Shown one piece after another: positions 1-8,586 of a stretch of 64,000 nucleotides of DNA (its first letter is position 1; each line of letters starts with the position of its first letter). The DNA lies in assembly GCF_018455725.1 (NCBI RefSeq), contig NZ_JAHCLR010000020.1, positions 35,675 to 99,674 on the forward strand, read 5' to 3'. A program made the position numbers and the translations under genes. The notes below the pieces were generated by a model that saw nothing but the letters and a program-made list of their open reading frames with translations, made no database searches and had not been told where the DNA came from. This DNA comes from Mycolicibacter acidiphilus. GTDB taxonomy: Bacteria; Actinomycetota; Actinomycetes; Mycobacteriales; Mycobacteriaceae.

Positions 1-276
1 GACCTCGTCGGCCAGCGCCTTGAACTCGTCGTTCTTGGCGACGAAGTCGGTCTCGGAGTTCAGCTCGACCAGGGCGCCGTCCTTGGCGACGACCAGGCCC
101 TCGGCGGTGGCGCGCTCAGCGCGCTTGCCGACGTCCTTGGCACCCTTGATCCGCAGCACCTCGACAGCCTTGTCGAAGTCGCCGTCGGTCTCGACCAGCG
201 CGTTCTTGCAGTCCATCATCCCGGAGCCGGTCAGCTCCCGGAGCCGCTTGACGTCAGCGGCGGTGTAGTTCGCCAA
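1..276 (-). CDS. tsf: Elongation factor Ts, N-terminal part (cut by window edge)
   Basis: EF-Ts is the cytosolic nucleotide exchange factor that regenerates EF-Tu·GTP during translation. About 92 N-terminal codons are present; the rest lies outside the window. Visible are the UBA-like N-terminal helices ([19 protein letters not shown]) and the EF-Tu contact segment [11 protein letters not shown]. The start is an uncommon TTG (complement 274-276), fixed by the family N-terminus M-A-N-Y-T-A. It lies 14 bases after the rpsB stop, so rpsB-tsf form the usual operon. Confidence 0.95.
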   Translation of the reverse strand, partial: MANYTAADVKRLRELTGSGMMDCKNALVETDGDFDKAVEVLRIKGAKDVGKRAERATAEGLVVAKDGALVELNSETDFVAKNDEFKALADEV

Positions 277-290
277 TGTTCCAGCTCTCC

Positions 291-1112
291 CTACGCGGTT
301 TCGGTGGTGGTCTCGGTGGTGGCGTCCGGCGTCGCCGTGGTGGCGCCGGCCAGCAGCTCCTGCTCCCACTCGGCCAGCGGCTCGACGCCCTCGCCCTCGG
401 TCTTGCCCGCGCCGTTGCCGGCACCGGACCGGGCCTGCAGGCCCTCGGCGACCGCGGAGGCGATCACCTTGGTCAGCAGCGCCGCCGAGCGGATCGCGTC
501 GTCGTTGCCCGGGATCGGGTAGTCGACCAGGTCCGGGTCGCAGTTGGTGTCGAGGATCGCGATGACCGGGATACCCAGCTTGCGCGCCTCACCGACGGCG
601 ATGTGCTCCTTGTTGGTGTCGACGACCCAGACGGCCGAGGGCACCTTGGCCATGTCACGGATACCGCCGAGGCTGCGCTCCAGCTTGTTCTTCTCGCGGG
701 TCAGCATCAGGATTTCCTTCTTGGTGCGACCCTCGAAGCCACCGGTCTGCTCCATGGCCTCCAGCTCCTTCATCCGCTGAAGGCGCTTGTGCACGGTGGA
801 GAAGTTGGTGAGCATGCCGCCCAGCCAGCGCTGGTTGACGTACGGCATCCCGACCCGGGTGGCCTCTTCGGCGACGGACTCCTGCGCCTGCTTCTTGGTG
901 CCGACGAACAGGACGGTGCCGCCGTGCGCGACGGTCTCCTTGACGAACTCGTAGGCCTTGTCGATGAAGGTCAGCGTCTGCTGCAGGTCGATGATGTAGA
1001 TGCCGTTGCGGTCGGTGAAGATGAACCGCTTCATCTTGGGGTTCCAGCGTCGGGTCTGATGCCCGAAGTGAGCGCCGCTGTCGAGCAGCTGCTTCATGGT
1101 AACGACGGCCAT
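291..1112 (-). CDS. rpsB: 30S ribosomal protein S2
   Basis: S2 binds the head/body junction of the 30S subunit. The 273-residue product begins [20 protein letters not shown], the canonical S2 N-terminus, and contains [19 protein letters not shown] and [14 protein letters not shown]. The frame stays open far upstream, but conservation fixes the ATG at 1112. Just upstream the strand reads AAGGACATGGCTGACT; the AAGGA may serve as a somewhat distant ribosome site. The C-terminus is Thr-rich and variable. The gene heads rpsB-tsf and follows a structured leader (1147-1236). Confidence 0.97.
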   Translation of the reverse strand: MAVVTMKQLLDSGAHFGHQTRRWNPKMKRFIFTDRNGIYIIDLQQTLTFIDKAYEFVKETVAHGGTVLFVGTKKQAQESVAEEATRVGMPYVNQRWLGGMLTNFSTVHKRLQRMKELEAMEQTGGFEGRTKKEILMLTREKNKLERSLGGIRDMAKVPSAVWVVDTNKEHIAVGEARKLGIPVIAILDTNCDPDLVDYPIPGNDDAIRSAALLTKVIASAVAEGLQARSGAGNGAGKTEGEGVEPLAEWEQELLAGATTATPDATTETTTETA

Positions 1113-1146
1113 AGTCAGCCATGTCCTTAAATTGTGTCGGTTGACG

Positions 1147-1236
1147 CCCGGCATCGGGTGAGGCCGGGCCCTGGTGTCTGCGGAGATGCCGAGCCCTTCA
1201 AGAGGGACCGTCCGGCATCCGGTTGTGCTGCAGACA
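1147..1236 (-). promoter_or_regulatory. Structured 5' leader of rpsB
   Basis: On the minus strand a nested stem is visible: outer arms TGTCTGC/GCAGACA (1230-1236 with 1175-1181), inner arms GATGCC/GGCATC (1214-1219 with 1185-1190), and a CCCT-cttga-AGGG apical hairpin. A second hairpin, CCCGGC/GCCGGG (1163-1168 with 1147-1152), lies nearer rpsB. No U-run follows, so neither looks like a standard terminator. A TANNNT hexamer (TAAACT, 1273-1278) could be the -10 box, but no convincing -35 was found. Stems are read directly; the regulatory role is inferred from leader autoregulation known for other ribosomal protein operons. Confidence 0.45.
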
Positions 1237-1406
1237 CGCGAAGTCAGCCCGCATACGCAGACTGCGGGTAGCAGTTTACACCGTGCAGGCGGGTGGTTTA
1301 GCGAGCCTCGACGAAGGAGAGGCGAAGCTGGGACCGCCCCATGAACCAGGTGCTTTGTCCACAGCGGTGACTGGCCGGATTCCCCATCCGACGCTGAACT
1401 CGATGG

Positions 1407-1892
1407 ATGCGTGCGGCGGTGTTGATTCTGGTCGCGAGCTTGTTCTGGCCCGTATCCGCCCATGCCGGCACCGACCGGCTGGATTGGCCGTTGCGGCCGC
1501 GTCCAGCCGTGCTGCGGGTGTTTGACGCCCCGACCCCGAACTGGCAGCGCGGGCATCGGGGCGTAGATCTGGCCGGGACGCCGGGGCAACCGGTCTACGC
1601 CGCGGCCGACGGGTCGGTGGTGTTCGCGGGCCTGCTGGCCGGACGCCCGGTGGTGTCACTGGCGCATCCCGGCGGCCTGCACACCAGCTACGAACCGGTC
1701 GAGGCGGTGGTCCGGGTCGGGCAGCGGGTCGGTGCCGGCGCGCTGATCGGCCGGCTGACCGCCGGGCATCCAGGGTGCGACTCCTGCCTGCACTGGGGTG
1801 CGATGTGGGGTCCGTCCTCCCGTGCCGACTACGTCGATCCACTGGGGCTGCTGGCCGCCACGCCGATCCGGCTCAAGCCGCTGGGCGGGTGA
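1407..1892 (+). CDS. Secreted M23/LytM-fold peptidase-like protein
   Basis: A 161-residue exported protein of the M23 (lysostaphin/LytM) fold, expected to act on or bind peptidoglycan outside the membrane. Residues 1-20 form a Sec signal peptide ending SAHA. The core shows H50-R-G-V-D54 (the HxxxD zinc pair), the [10 protein letters not shown] turn, and C127-L-H129-W-G where M23 enzymes usually have HxH; the first His is replaced by Cys. It is divergent from rpsB and sits where M. tuberculosis has Rv2891. The start ATG at 1407 puts the signal peptide at residue 1; an ATG at 1403 is out of frame. Activity is uncertain because of the missing His. Confidence 0.8.
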   Translation: MRAAVLILVASLFWPVSAHAGTDRLDWPLRPRPAVLRVFDAPTPNWQRGHRGVDLAGTPGQPVYAAADGSVVFAGLLAGRPVVSLAHPGGLHTSYEPVEAVVRVGQRVGAGALIGRLTAGHPGCDSCLHWGAMWGPSSRADYVDPLGLLAATPIRLKPLGG

Positions 1893-1994
1893 GAATCCCG
1901 CCTCCGGGACTATCGGAATCGGGTGTCAGTCGTTCGGAGGATATCGGGCGAACCCACGGAAATTTTAGGCTCGCCGTACAACTCGGAGGTGCCA

Positions 1995-2684
1995 ATGACC
2001 GGTCCCTACATGGCTGGATACCACAATTATCCCCAACAACCTGGCAGATGGCCGGCTGCGTCACAGCCGAAGATCAAGCCTGCCTGGCCGTTCATTCTGA
2101 CCGCTACACTGCCTGTCCCGATCGCTGCAATTTGGGCGAATCTGGACCATTTCGATCCGCTGCATCCACACGTCCGCTATAGGGGCAATGAGGTGTTGCT
2201 GATCGTTTCCATCCTGGTGATTGCCGGCTCCGTCGGCATGATCACGCGCGAGGTACTGGGAGCTCGATCTTGGAGCCAGCAGACCTTCGTGCCACCAACT
2301 CCGTACACCCTAATTGCGACCCTGGCACCATTCGTCGGCCTTGTCTGTTTCGCGGCTCTCGACAGTACCTTCGACGATTCCTGGTACTACGATGACAACG
2401 GCTTGGTCGCACTTTTGTACCTGCTTCGCCGCTGGTGCGCTGTTCCAGTCCTGACAGTCGTGGTCATGGTGTCAGCAATCATTTGCGTGTACGTTCGCAA
2501 GAATCACAACCGTGCCGTGGCGCCTTGGGCGCAAGCCGGTTATCTGGCCTTCGGTCCCCCGATCAACCCCGGCATCGGATATCCGGGCTTCAGCCAGCCA
2601 CTCAACCCGGCTGGATATCCGCCCAGCAGGCTGCCGGCGCCTACTCAGCAGGTTCCTCCGGGATATCAAGGGCCCCGCAGATAG
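1995..2684 (+). CDS. Hypothetical membrane protein with Gly/Pro/Tyr-rich tail
   Basis: A 229-residue protein I do not recognise. The ATG at 1995 is preceded by GGAGG (1985-1989) at good spacing, so it is preferred over in-frame starts further upstream. There is a short polar N-terminus (GYHNYPQQPGRWP), about four hydrophobic segments (near residues 35-50, 70-85, 110-125 and 150-170), then a tail rich in Gly, Pro and Tyr (GYPGFSQPLNPAGYPP). Such tails usually precede DUF4190 or RDD domains in mycobacteria rather than ending a protein. Base composition looks more AT-rich than its neighbours. The next gene carries a DUF4190-like domain, so the two may be related or be parts of one rearranged gene. 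Confidence 0.6.
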   Translation: MTGPYMAGYHNYPQQPGRWPAASQPKIKPAWPFILTATLPVPIAAIWANLDHFDPLHPHVRYRGNEVLLIVSILVIAGSVGMITREVLGARSWSQQTFVPPTPYTLIATLAPFVGLVCFAALDSTFDDSWYYDDNGLVALLYLLRRWCAVPVLTVVVMVSAIICVYVRKNHNRAVAPWAQAGYLAFGPPINPGIGYPGFSQPLNPAGYPPSRLPAPTQQVPPGYQGPRR

Positions 2685-2839
2685 GCAGGCAGCACGAGCG
2701 CACGGCGGAGTGGGCTCCTCTCGAACCCGGCGCCGACTCCAGTCATGGCGAGCGGCTATATCACCGAAGGCCGGCCGCCTATCCCGTTGTCGGGTGCCCC
2801 CAGGGCGGTCGACCGGTCACCGCGGACCGTGCGGTGGGT

Positions 2840-3073
2840 ATGGCCGCACCCGGCTCCGGCACCAACTCGATGGCGATCACGTCGCTGATCTGTTCATTTC
2901 TCATGCCGCTACTCGGGGTCGTCTTCGGGCATGTCGCTCGCTCCCAGATCCGCCGGACCGGTGAGCAAGGCGGCGGGATGGCACCGGCGGGCCTGATCAT
3001 CGGGTACTTCTGGCTTATCGCATCGGTCGTTCCCACCATCGCCCTGATCATCGCCACACAGGAAGCGTTCTGA
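2840..3073 (+). CDS. Small DUF4190-like membrane protein (N-terminus uncertain)
   Basis: The 77 residues from ATG 2840 contain a typical DUF4190 unit: NSMAITSLICSFLMPLLGVV, a GHVARSQIRRTGEQGGG loop, then a second hydrophobic segment AGLIIGYFWLIASVV. Function is unknown for the family. Usual members have a Pro/Gly-rich cytoplasmic N-terminus. Here the frame stays open upstream to 2435, but that part is a shadow of the preceding gene, and 2685-2839 has no convincing coding character. An in-frame GTG lies at 2834. No strong ribosome site is seen, so a decayed 5' end is possible. Confidence 0.5.
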   Translation: MAAPGSGTNSMAITSLICSFLMPLLGVVFGHVARSQIRRTGEQGGGMAPAGLIIGYFWLIASVVPTIALIIATQEAF

Positions 3074-3134
3074 CGAAGACGCGTTCGGCGTTGCCGTGCG
3101 AGACTGGCACCATGCGCCGAACAGCGAGTTGGCG

Positions 3135-3731
3135 ATGACGGCCCTGGTAGAACCGCCCGGCCGGTTGTTGACCGTGGCCGAGTATGCCGCACTCGGCGAG
3201 GACGATCAGTGCCGCTGGGAGCTACAGGAGGGCAACCTCGTCATGTCGCCGTCGCCGTCACCCCGTCACATGATCGCCTCCGGTGTGCTGCGTGACCAGC
3301 TCAAAACTCAGCTTCCGGCACGCTTCGTGGTGATCCAAGACATCGACATCGACTTGCAGCTGGATCGGGCGGATCGCCCTGGGACGTCACGCCGTCCAGA
3401 TCTGGTGGTGGTCGAGCGGTCTGCTGTGATTCGGGTGGATACCGAAGGCGGGCTGCTGTTTGCAGCGGAGACGATACTGGTCATCGAGATCGTCTCACCC
3501 GGCTCCCGCCGCACCGACTACATGATCAAGCGCGCGGAGTACGCCGACGCGGGAATCCCTTACTACTGGATCGTTGATCTGGAGCCGGCCGGCGCGGTCA
3601 GCCTGCGGGCCTGCCATCGGACCGGAGCCTCGGGGTACGTCGACGACGGCGGAGTCGTCCACACCTATGCCACCGATGCACCATTCCCGCTCGCCATCGA
3701 TCTCGCGGCAATTGGTGAGTTGCTGAGCTAA
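3135..3731 (+). CDS. Uma2 family (DUF820) putative endonuclease
   Basis: A Uma2/DUF820 protein, a restriction-endonuclease-like fold common in cyanobacteria and actinobacteria, of unproven role. Visible core elements are [30 protein letters not shown] (fold Asp), [15 protein letters not shown] (Glu in the D...ExxS arrangement) and [17 protein letters not shown]. The ATG at 3135 gives 198 residues; an in-frame GTG at 3096 would add 13. The stop TAA (3729-3731) overlaps the stop of the convergent xerC. A second Uma2 gene at 32622-33191 is similarly placed against smc. Confidence 0.85.
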   Translation: MTALVEPPGRLLTVAEYAALGEDDQCRWELQEGNLVMSPSPSPRHMIASGVLRDQLKTQLPARFVVIQDIDIDLQLDRADRPGTSRRPDLVVVERSAVIRVDTEGGLLFAAETILVIEIVSPGSRRTDYMIKRAEYADAGIPYYWIVDLEPAGAVSLRACHRTGASGYVDDGGVVHTYATDAPFPLAIDLAAIGELLS

Positions 3732-4636
3732 GCCCGCGGGTGTGCCTGGTCATGCACCGCACGCAGCCGGGCGACACTGACGTGGGTGTACAGCTGGGTG
3801 GTGGCCAGGCTGGAGTGCCCCAGCAGTTCCTGCACGATCCGCAGGTCCGCCCCGCCTTCGAGCAGGTGGGTGGCGGCGCTGTGCCGCAGCCCGTGCGGGC
3901 CGATATCCGGCGCGCCGGGCACCGCGGTCAGCGTCTGGTGCACGACCGTGCGCGCCTGCCGGGGGTCGATCCGGCGCCCGCGGGCGCCCAGCAGCAGCGC
4001 CGGTCCGGATTCGACGGTGGCGAGTTCCGGCCGTCCACCGGTCAGCCAGGAGCGCAGCGCCGTCACCGCGGGCCCGCCGAACGGCACGGTCCGCTGCTTG
4101 TCGCCCTTGCCGAGCACGCGCAGCACCTGACGTGAGGTGTCCACGTCGTCGATGTCGAGCCCGCACAGCTCACTGACCCGGATCCCGGTCGCATACAGCA
4201 TCTCGACGATCAGCCGGTCTCGCAGCGCCAGCGGATCGCCTTGCTGGGCACCGGATTCCGCGGCGTTCATAGCTTCGAGCGCCTGGTCTCGGCGCAGCAC
4301 CGCCGGCAGGATCCGCTGCGGTTTGGGGAGCCGCAGCCGGGTACCCGGGTCCGAGGTGAGCAGCCCGCGTCGCGCAGCCCAGGCGGTGAACGTCTTCACC
4401 GTCGACGTGCGTCGGGCCAGCGTGCTGCGGGCCGCACCGGCACCGGCCTGGGTGGCCAGCCAACTGCGCAGCAGTGACAGGTTCAGGCCCTCCAAGCCGT
4501 ACTGGCCGTGTTGCCCGCGCTCGGCGAGGAACGCCGACAGCGAGCGGAGGTCGCCGAGGTAGGCCCGCCGGGTGTGCGCGGACCGGCCGCACTCCAGGGC
4601 CAGGTAGTCGTCGAACTGCGCGAGGATCGCCTCCAC
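3728..4636 (-). CDS. xerC: Site-specific tyrosine recombinase XerC
   Basis: XerC with XerD resolves chromosome dimers at dif before division. The 302-residue protein has an N-terminal SAM-like core-binding domain ([20 protein letters not shown]) and a C-terminal catalytic domain with [18 protein letters not shown] (Arg I), [11 protein letters not shown] (Lys), [12 protein letters not shown] (HxxR) and [15 protein letters not shown] (His plus nucleophile Tyr). The start is GTG at 4636, 31 bases after the preceding gene's stop. Locus position matches Rv2894c. It is a housekeeping recombinase, not a phage integrase: no att repeats or phage genes are nearby. Confidence 0.95.
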   Translation of the reverse strand: MEAILAQFDDYLALECGRSAHTRRAYLGDLRSLSAFLAERGQHGQYGLEGLNLSLLRSWLATQAGAGAARSTLARRTSTVKTFTAWAARRGLLTSDPGTRLRLPKPQRILPAVLRRDQALEAMNAAESGAQQGDPLALRDRLIVEMLYATGIRVSELCGLDIDDVDTSRQVLRVLGKGDKQRTVPFGGPAVTALRSWLTGGRPELATVESGPALLLGARGRRIDPRQARTVVHQTLTAVPGAPDIGPHGLRHSAATHLLEGGADLRIVQELLGHSSLATTQLYTHVSVARLRAVHDQAHPRA

Positions 4637-4667
4637 GGTTTCACCGTGGCAGACGCCCGCCGCGGGT

Positions 4668-5828
4668 TCAGGTGACGCGCCGCAGTGTGTCCGGGATGAG
4701 ATCGGCGCGTGACCGGTAGCCGTCGACGGCCATGATCAGGTCGGCTTCGGCCAGCAGCGAGCGCAGCACGTGCACCACTCCGTCGGCGCCGCCCAGCGCC
4801 AGCCCGTAGGCGTAGGGCCGGCCGATGCCGACCGCGGTTGCGCCTAGCGCCAGTGCCTTGACGATGTCGGCGCCGGTGCGGATGCCCGAGTCGAACAGCA
4901 CCGGCGCGCCGGCGGCGGCCTCGACCACGCCGGGCAGGCAGTCGAGAGCGGACAGGCCGCCGTTGGCCTGGCGGCCGCCGTGCGTGGAGCAGTAGACGCC
5001 GTCCACGCCGACGTCGAGGGCGCGGCGGGCGTCGTCGGGGTGGCAGATGCCTTTGACGATCAGCGGAAGCCGCGTCAGCGACCGCAGCCAGGGCAGGTCG
5101 TCCCAGGTCAGCGAGTGACCGAAAGTCTGCACCCAGGCCAGCGTCGCGGCCTGCGGGTTGTCCTCCGGCGGCTGCGCCAGGCCGGCTCGGAAAACCGGGT
5201 CACTGGTGTAGTTGGCGAGGCAGTGCCCGCGCAACTGCGGGAAGTTCGCCGTGGCCAGGTCTCGCGGTCGCCAGCCGGGCACCCAGGTGTCCAGGGTGAC
5301 GACGATGGCCCGGTAGCCGGCCGTCTCGGCACGGGTCACCAGGCTGGCGGCCAGGTCCCGATCCTTGGGTGTGTACAGCTGGAAAAACCCTGGTGTGTCA
5401 CCGAATTCGGCAGCGACGTCCTCCAGCGGGTCGGCGGTCAGGGTGGAGACCATCATCGGCACCCCGGTGCGCGCCGCGGCCCGCGCCGCGGCGAGGTCGC
5501 CGTGGCCGTCCTGCGCGCAGATGCCGGCGACCCCGATCGGGGCCAGGAACACCGGCGACGGCAGTGTCATCCCGAACATCTCCACGGACAGGTCGCGTTC
5601 GGTGGCACCGACGAACATCCGCGGCATCAGCCCCCAACGCTCGAACGCCTCGACGTTGAGTCGCTGGGTGCGCTCATCACCGGCGCCCCCGGCGACGTAA
5701 GACCAGACCGACGGCGACATCGCCGCGGCCGCCTTGGCCTCCAGTTCCGAATACGTCATCGGCAGCGTCGGCAGCACACCGGCCAGACCCTGCAGGTAGA
5801 TCTCGAACTGGTAGTCGCCGAATGCCAT
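4668..5828 (-). CDS. FMN-dependent alpha-hydroxy-acid oxidase, lactate 2-monooxygenase type
   Basis: The 386-residue product closely follows the mycobacterial lactate 2-monooxygenase pattern, which converts L-lactate with O2 to acetate, CO2 and water using FMN. It shows [95 protein letters not shown] (catalytic-face Lys), [11 protein letters not shown] (His/Arg pair) and [17 protein letters not shown]. The start at 5828 is chosen because family N-termini begin just before [12 protein letters not shown]; the ATG is 5 bases after the stop of the flavoprotein gene, with which it probably forms an operon. Substrate assignment between monooxygenase and oxidase or dehydrogenase is inferred. Confidence 0.88.
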   Translation of the reverse strand: MAFGDYQFEIYLQGLAGVLPTLPMTYSELEAKAAAAMSPSVWSYVAGGAGDERTQRLNVEAFERWGLMPRMFVGATERDLSVEMFGMTLPSPVFLAPIGVAGICAQDGHGDLAAARAAARTGVPMMVSTLTADPLEDVAAEFGDTPGFFQLYTPKDRDLAASLVTRAETAGYRAIVVTLDTWVPGWRPRDLATANFPQLRGHCLANYTSDPVFRAGLAQPPEDNPQAATLAWVQTFGHSLTWDDLPWLRSLTRLPLIVKGICHPDDARRALDVGVDGVYCSTHGGRQANGGLSALDCLPGVVEAAAGAPVLFDSGIRTGADIVKALALGATAVGIGRPYAYGLALGGADGVVHVLRSLLAEADLIMAVDGYRSRADLIPDTLRRVT

Positions 5829-5833
5829 GCCCG

Positions 5834-6685
5834 TCAGCCCGCCGTCACTGCTTCGGCCGCAGCGAGTTCGCGCTTCCACTGCTTGAAGCTCTCCTCGGTG
5901 CGTCCCCGCCGCCAGTAGCCGGAGATCGACGCCCATTTCGGGTCGACGCCGCGCTGCTTGCGGATGTATGGCCGCAGGTTGTGCATGACGGCCTGGGCTT
6001 CACCGTGGATGAACACCTGCACCTGACCGGGCAGCCAGGAAGCGCCGGTGACGGCTTCGATCAGCGGTGCGTTGTCACCGGCGCGGTCGGCGCCGACCAG
6101 GTCGGCGCGTCCGCCGCGGTAGATCCAACTCACCTGCACCCCGGGCGGAGCGTGCAGGGCGATCTCGTACTCGGGGCCGGCGATCTCGATGAACGCCTTG
6201 CCGACCGCATCCGCCGGCAACGCCTCCAGCGCGGCGGCGATAGCCGGCAGCGCGCTTTCGTCGCCGGCCAACAGGTGCCAGTCGGCCGCCGGATCGGGTG
6301 CGTAGGCCCCGCCCGGCCCCATCAGGTAGACCGGCTGGCCGGGTTGGGCGTTCGACGCCCACGGGCCGATGACACCGTGGTCACCGTGCACCGACACACC
6401 GAGGCTGATCTCGCGGGCGACCGGGTCGGCATGCCGCACGGTCATGGTCCGGATCACCGGCCGCTGTTCGTCCGGGAGTACCGCGAAACTGTCCTGGGTC
6501 AGTGGCTGGGGCAATCCGGCCACGTCGACGCCGCGCGGAATGAAGATCACCTTGACGTAGGAGTCGGTGTAGTCGCTCGGGGTGAACGTATCGAACCCGT
6601 TGCCGCCCAACACCACCCGAATCAGGTGTGCGGAGCGGCGCTCGGTGCGGATGACTTCGAACGAATGCACTGGTCGACCCGCCAC
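5834..6685 (-). CDS. viuB: Siderophore-interacting FAD-binding protein (ViuB-like)
   Basis: A 283-residue member of the siderophore-interacting protein family, which uses NAD(P)H and FAD to reduce Fe(III)-siderophores in the cytoplasm. Visible: an N-terminal FAD-binding barrel with [10 protein letters not shown] (RxYT/S-type FAD motif), [27 protein letters not shown], then the NAD(P)-binding half with [19 protein letters not shown] and [16 protein letters not shown], and C-terminal [13 protein letters not shown] typical of the family. The locus matches Rv2895c. The downstream lactate-oxidase-type gene follows at 5 bases. Confidence 0.9.
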   Translation of the reverse strand: MAGRPVHSFEVIRTERRSAHLIRVVLGGNGFDTFTPSDYTDSYVKVIFIPRGVDVAGLPQPLTQDSFAVLPDEQRPVIRTMTVRHADPVAREISLGVSVHGDHGVIGPWASNAQPGQPVYLMGPGGAYAPDPAADWHLLAGDESALPAIAAALEALPADAVGKAFIEIAGPEYEIALHAPPGVQVSWIYRGGRADLVGADRAGDNAPLIEAVTGASWLPGQVQVFIHGEAQAVMHNLRPYIRKQRGVDPKWASISGYWRRGRTEESFKQWKRELAAAEAVTAG

Positions 6686-6747
6686 ACTGCCTCCTGCCCA
6701 TCGGCTGACTGTTCGACTATACGAGCCGCCGCCGACCGGTCATCGGG

Positions 6748-8565
6748 TCAGATCGGCATCCGGTAGCCGTAGTACTCGTGGTCCTCGTTGTAGCCACCCA
6801 TCCCGAGACCCAGGTGGGCGAAGCTCTCGACGAACTCGATGGCCTCGACCCACTTGACCATCTTGAACCCGAGTTCGTGTTCGTTGCGCAGTCGCAGCGG
6901 TGCACCGTGCGCTTCGGTGAGCGGGGCGCCGTTCATCTCGTAGGCCAGGATCGTCGTCGGCTCACTCATGTGGGCGATCTTGTGGCAGTCGTAGAACCGG
7001 CCCTCCGTCGACGGCCCGGATCCCTCGGCGAACGAATAGAACACCACCCACTGCGCCGACGGCAGTGGTCGCACGATCTCGCAGATGTCCGACATCCGCA
7101 CCCCACCCCACTTGGCGATCCCGGTCCAGCCCTGGATGCAATGGTGCCCGGTGATCTGTTCGTGTTTGGGCAGTGCGAGCAGTTGCGCGTAGGTCAGGCT
7201 GACCGGGTTCTCCACCAGGCCTTCGATGCGCAGCGCGTAGTCCGCCCAGCCACCGGCCTGCAGCGCCCGGTAGCGCTCCGAGTCGGGCAGGGTCCCGTTG
7301 GGCCACAGGTACGGCGAGATGTCCGCCTCGGCGTAGGTCGCGCTCGGATGCGGCCGCTCCATCAGTCCCTTGATCCAGCCGATCGTCGCCACCCCGACTC
7401 GGCGGACCACCGCCGGGTACCGCAGCGTGACGGGTGAGGCGGCCAGCCACAGCGCGGCGATGACGACCATCGCGATCACGTAAACGACTACCGCCCAATA
7501 CGATTGGGTGTCGGTTCCCAGCACGATGTGGTTGAGGTTGTCGACCAGGCCGGTGGTGAACACCATGACGGTGTGCATCGCGATGAACACCACCATCCAG
7601 ACCAGGACCGCGAAATGCACAGTGCGGGCGACCTGTTCGTTGAACGGGCCGTGATCCAGGCCGAACCTCGCCGCGATCGACGGCGCCTGCAGCAGCCCGG
7701 TGGCGAACGCCAGCGGTGCGGCGATGAACACCGTGGTGAAGTAGGCGATCACCTGTAGCCCGTTGTAGTTGGTGAAGCCCTCGTTTGCGGGGAAGTCCAG
7801 TGACAGGTACTGCACGGCGGTCGACAGCGCATTGGGCAGCACCTCCCACGACTGCGGGACGATCCGCCGCCACTCCCCCGTGACGAACAGCAGCACGTAG
7901 AACACCGCCCCGTTGAGCAGCCACAGCACATCGAAGCCGAAATGCCACCACCGCGCCAGGCCAACGGTGTGCCGAACCCCGGGAATGCCAAGCCATTTCG
8001 GCAGGCCCACCGAATCATCCTTGGCTGTCCACACCTCCGCGGGCCGGTTCTGATCCATGCGGTCCGCCGGCACCGGCGGACGCATCCGGAGCCACGCGCT
8101 GCCCGGCCGGCAGCCCTGGTTGAGATACAGCCGCGGGTGGTCGGCCAGAATCTGCAACCCGGCCCGCATCAGAAACATCATGAACACGATGTTGAACAGA
8201 TGCTGCCAGCGCAGCCAGGCGGGGAACCCGGTGCGGATCGCCGGGGTGAAGGCCGACGGGGTGCCCGGGGTTCCCGGGTAGGCGGCGATGAAATCCTGCA
8301 TCCAGCCGTACCGGCGCAACTGCTGTGCGAGCGCCACCGCGACCAGCAGACCGGCCACGGTGATCGGGATCAACCACAGCGAGGAGACCCAGCGGCGACC
8401 GATCCGCACCGACGGGACCTGGGCCATCTCCTCCGGTATCGACCCGGCCCAGTGGCCGACCTCGACGCGGCGGTCCAGGATCCCTTGGCGCGGGCCTTGA
8501 TCGAGCAGCGCTTCCAGCGACGACGCGGCGCTGCGGCCCGAAGACGATTCACCAGCCACGCTCAT
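6748..8565 (-). CDS. Membrane-anchored molybdopterin oxidoreductase (cytochrome b-like + sulfite-oxidase fold)
   Basis: A 605-residue two-domain protein. Residues about 50-410 hold some six transmembrane helices with spaced histidines (RWQHLFNIVF, ARWWHFGFDVLWLLNG, HFAVLVWMVVFIAMHTVM), like a cytochrome b561/formate-dehydrogenase gamma haem anchor. Residues about 430-600 are a SUOX-type Mo-cofactor domain with ITGHHCIQGWTGIAKWGG (Cys would ligate Mo) and APLRLRNEHELGFKMVKWVE. The ATG at 8565 follows GGAGGGAG and is preferred to the ATG 12 bases earlier. It lies 21 bases after narK, suggesting an electron-transfer enzyme linked to nitrate/nitrite. Its actual substrate (nitrate, sulfite, sulfoxide) cannot be told. 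Confidence 0.82.
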   Translation of the reverse strand: MSVAGESSSGRSAASSLEALLDQGPRQGILDRRVEVGHWAGSIPEEMAQVPSVRIGRRWVSSLWLIPITVAGLLVAVALAQQLRRYGWMQDFIAAYPGTPGTPSAFTPAIRTGFPAWLRWQHLFNIVFMMFLMRAGLQILADHPRLYLNQGCRPGSAWLRMRPPVPADRMDQNRPAEVWTAKDDSVGLPKWLGIPGVRHTVGLARWWHFGFDVLWLLNGAVFYVLLFVTGEWRRIVPQSWEVLPNALSTAVQYLSLDFPANEGFTNYNGLQVIAYFTTVFIAAPLAFATGLLQAPSIAARFGLDHGPFNEQVARTVHFAVLVWMVVFIAMHTVMVFTTGLVDNLNHIVLGTDTQSYWAVVVYVIAMVVIAALWLAASPVTLRYPAVVRRVGVATIGWIKGLMERPHPSATYAEADISPYLWPNGTLPDSERYRALQAGGWADYALRIEGLVENPVSLTYAQLLALPKHEQITGHHCIQGWTGIAKWGGVRMSDICEIVRPLPSAQWVVFYSFAEGSGPSTEGRFYDCHKIAHMSEPTTILAYEMNGAPLTEAHGAPLRLRNEHELGFKMVKWVEAIEFVESFAHLGLGMGGYNEDHEYYGYRMPI

Positions 8566-8586
8566 CACTCCCTCCAAATTCCGGTG

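Noticed and set aside
276-1130. Long plus-strand open frame opposite rpsB
   Set aside because: Low-complexity Gly/Arg/Asp/Val translation with no family motifs; it is the antisense shadow of the GC-rich rpsB gene.
3728-4636. Possible phage or integrative-element integrase
   Set aside because: The recombinase has the XerC pattern and locus, and no att repeats, tRNA target or phage genes are near.
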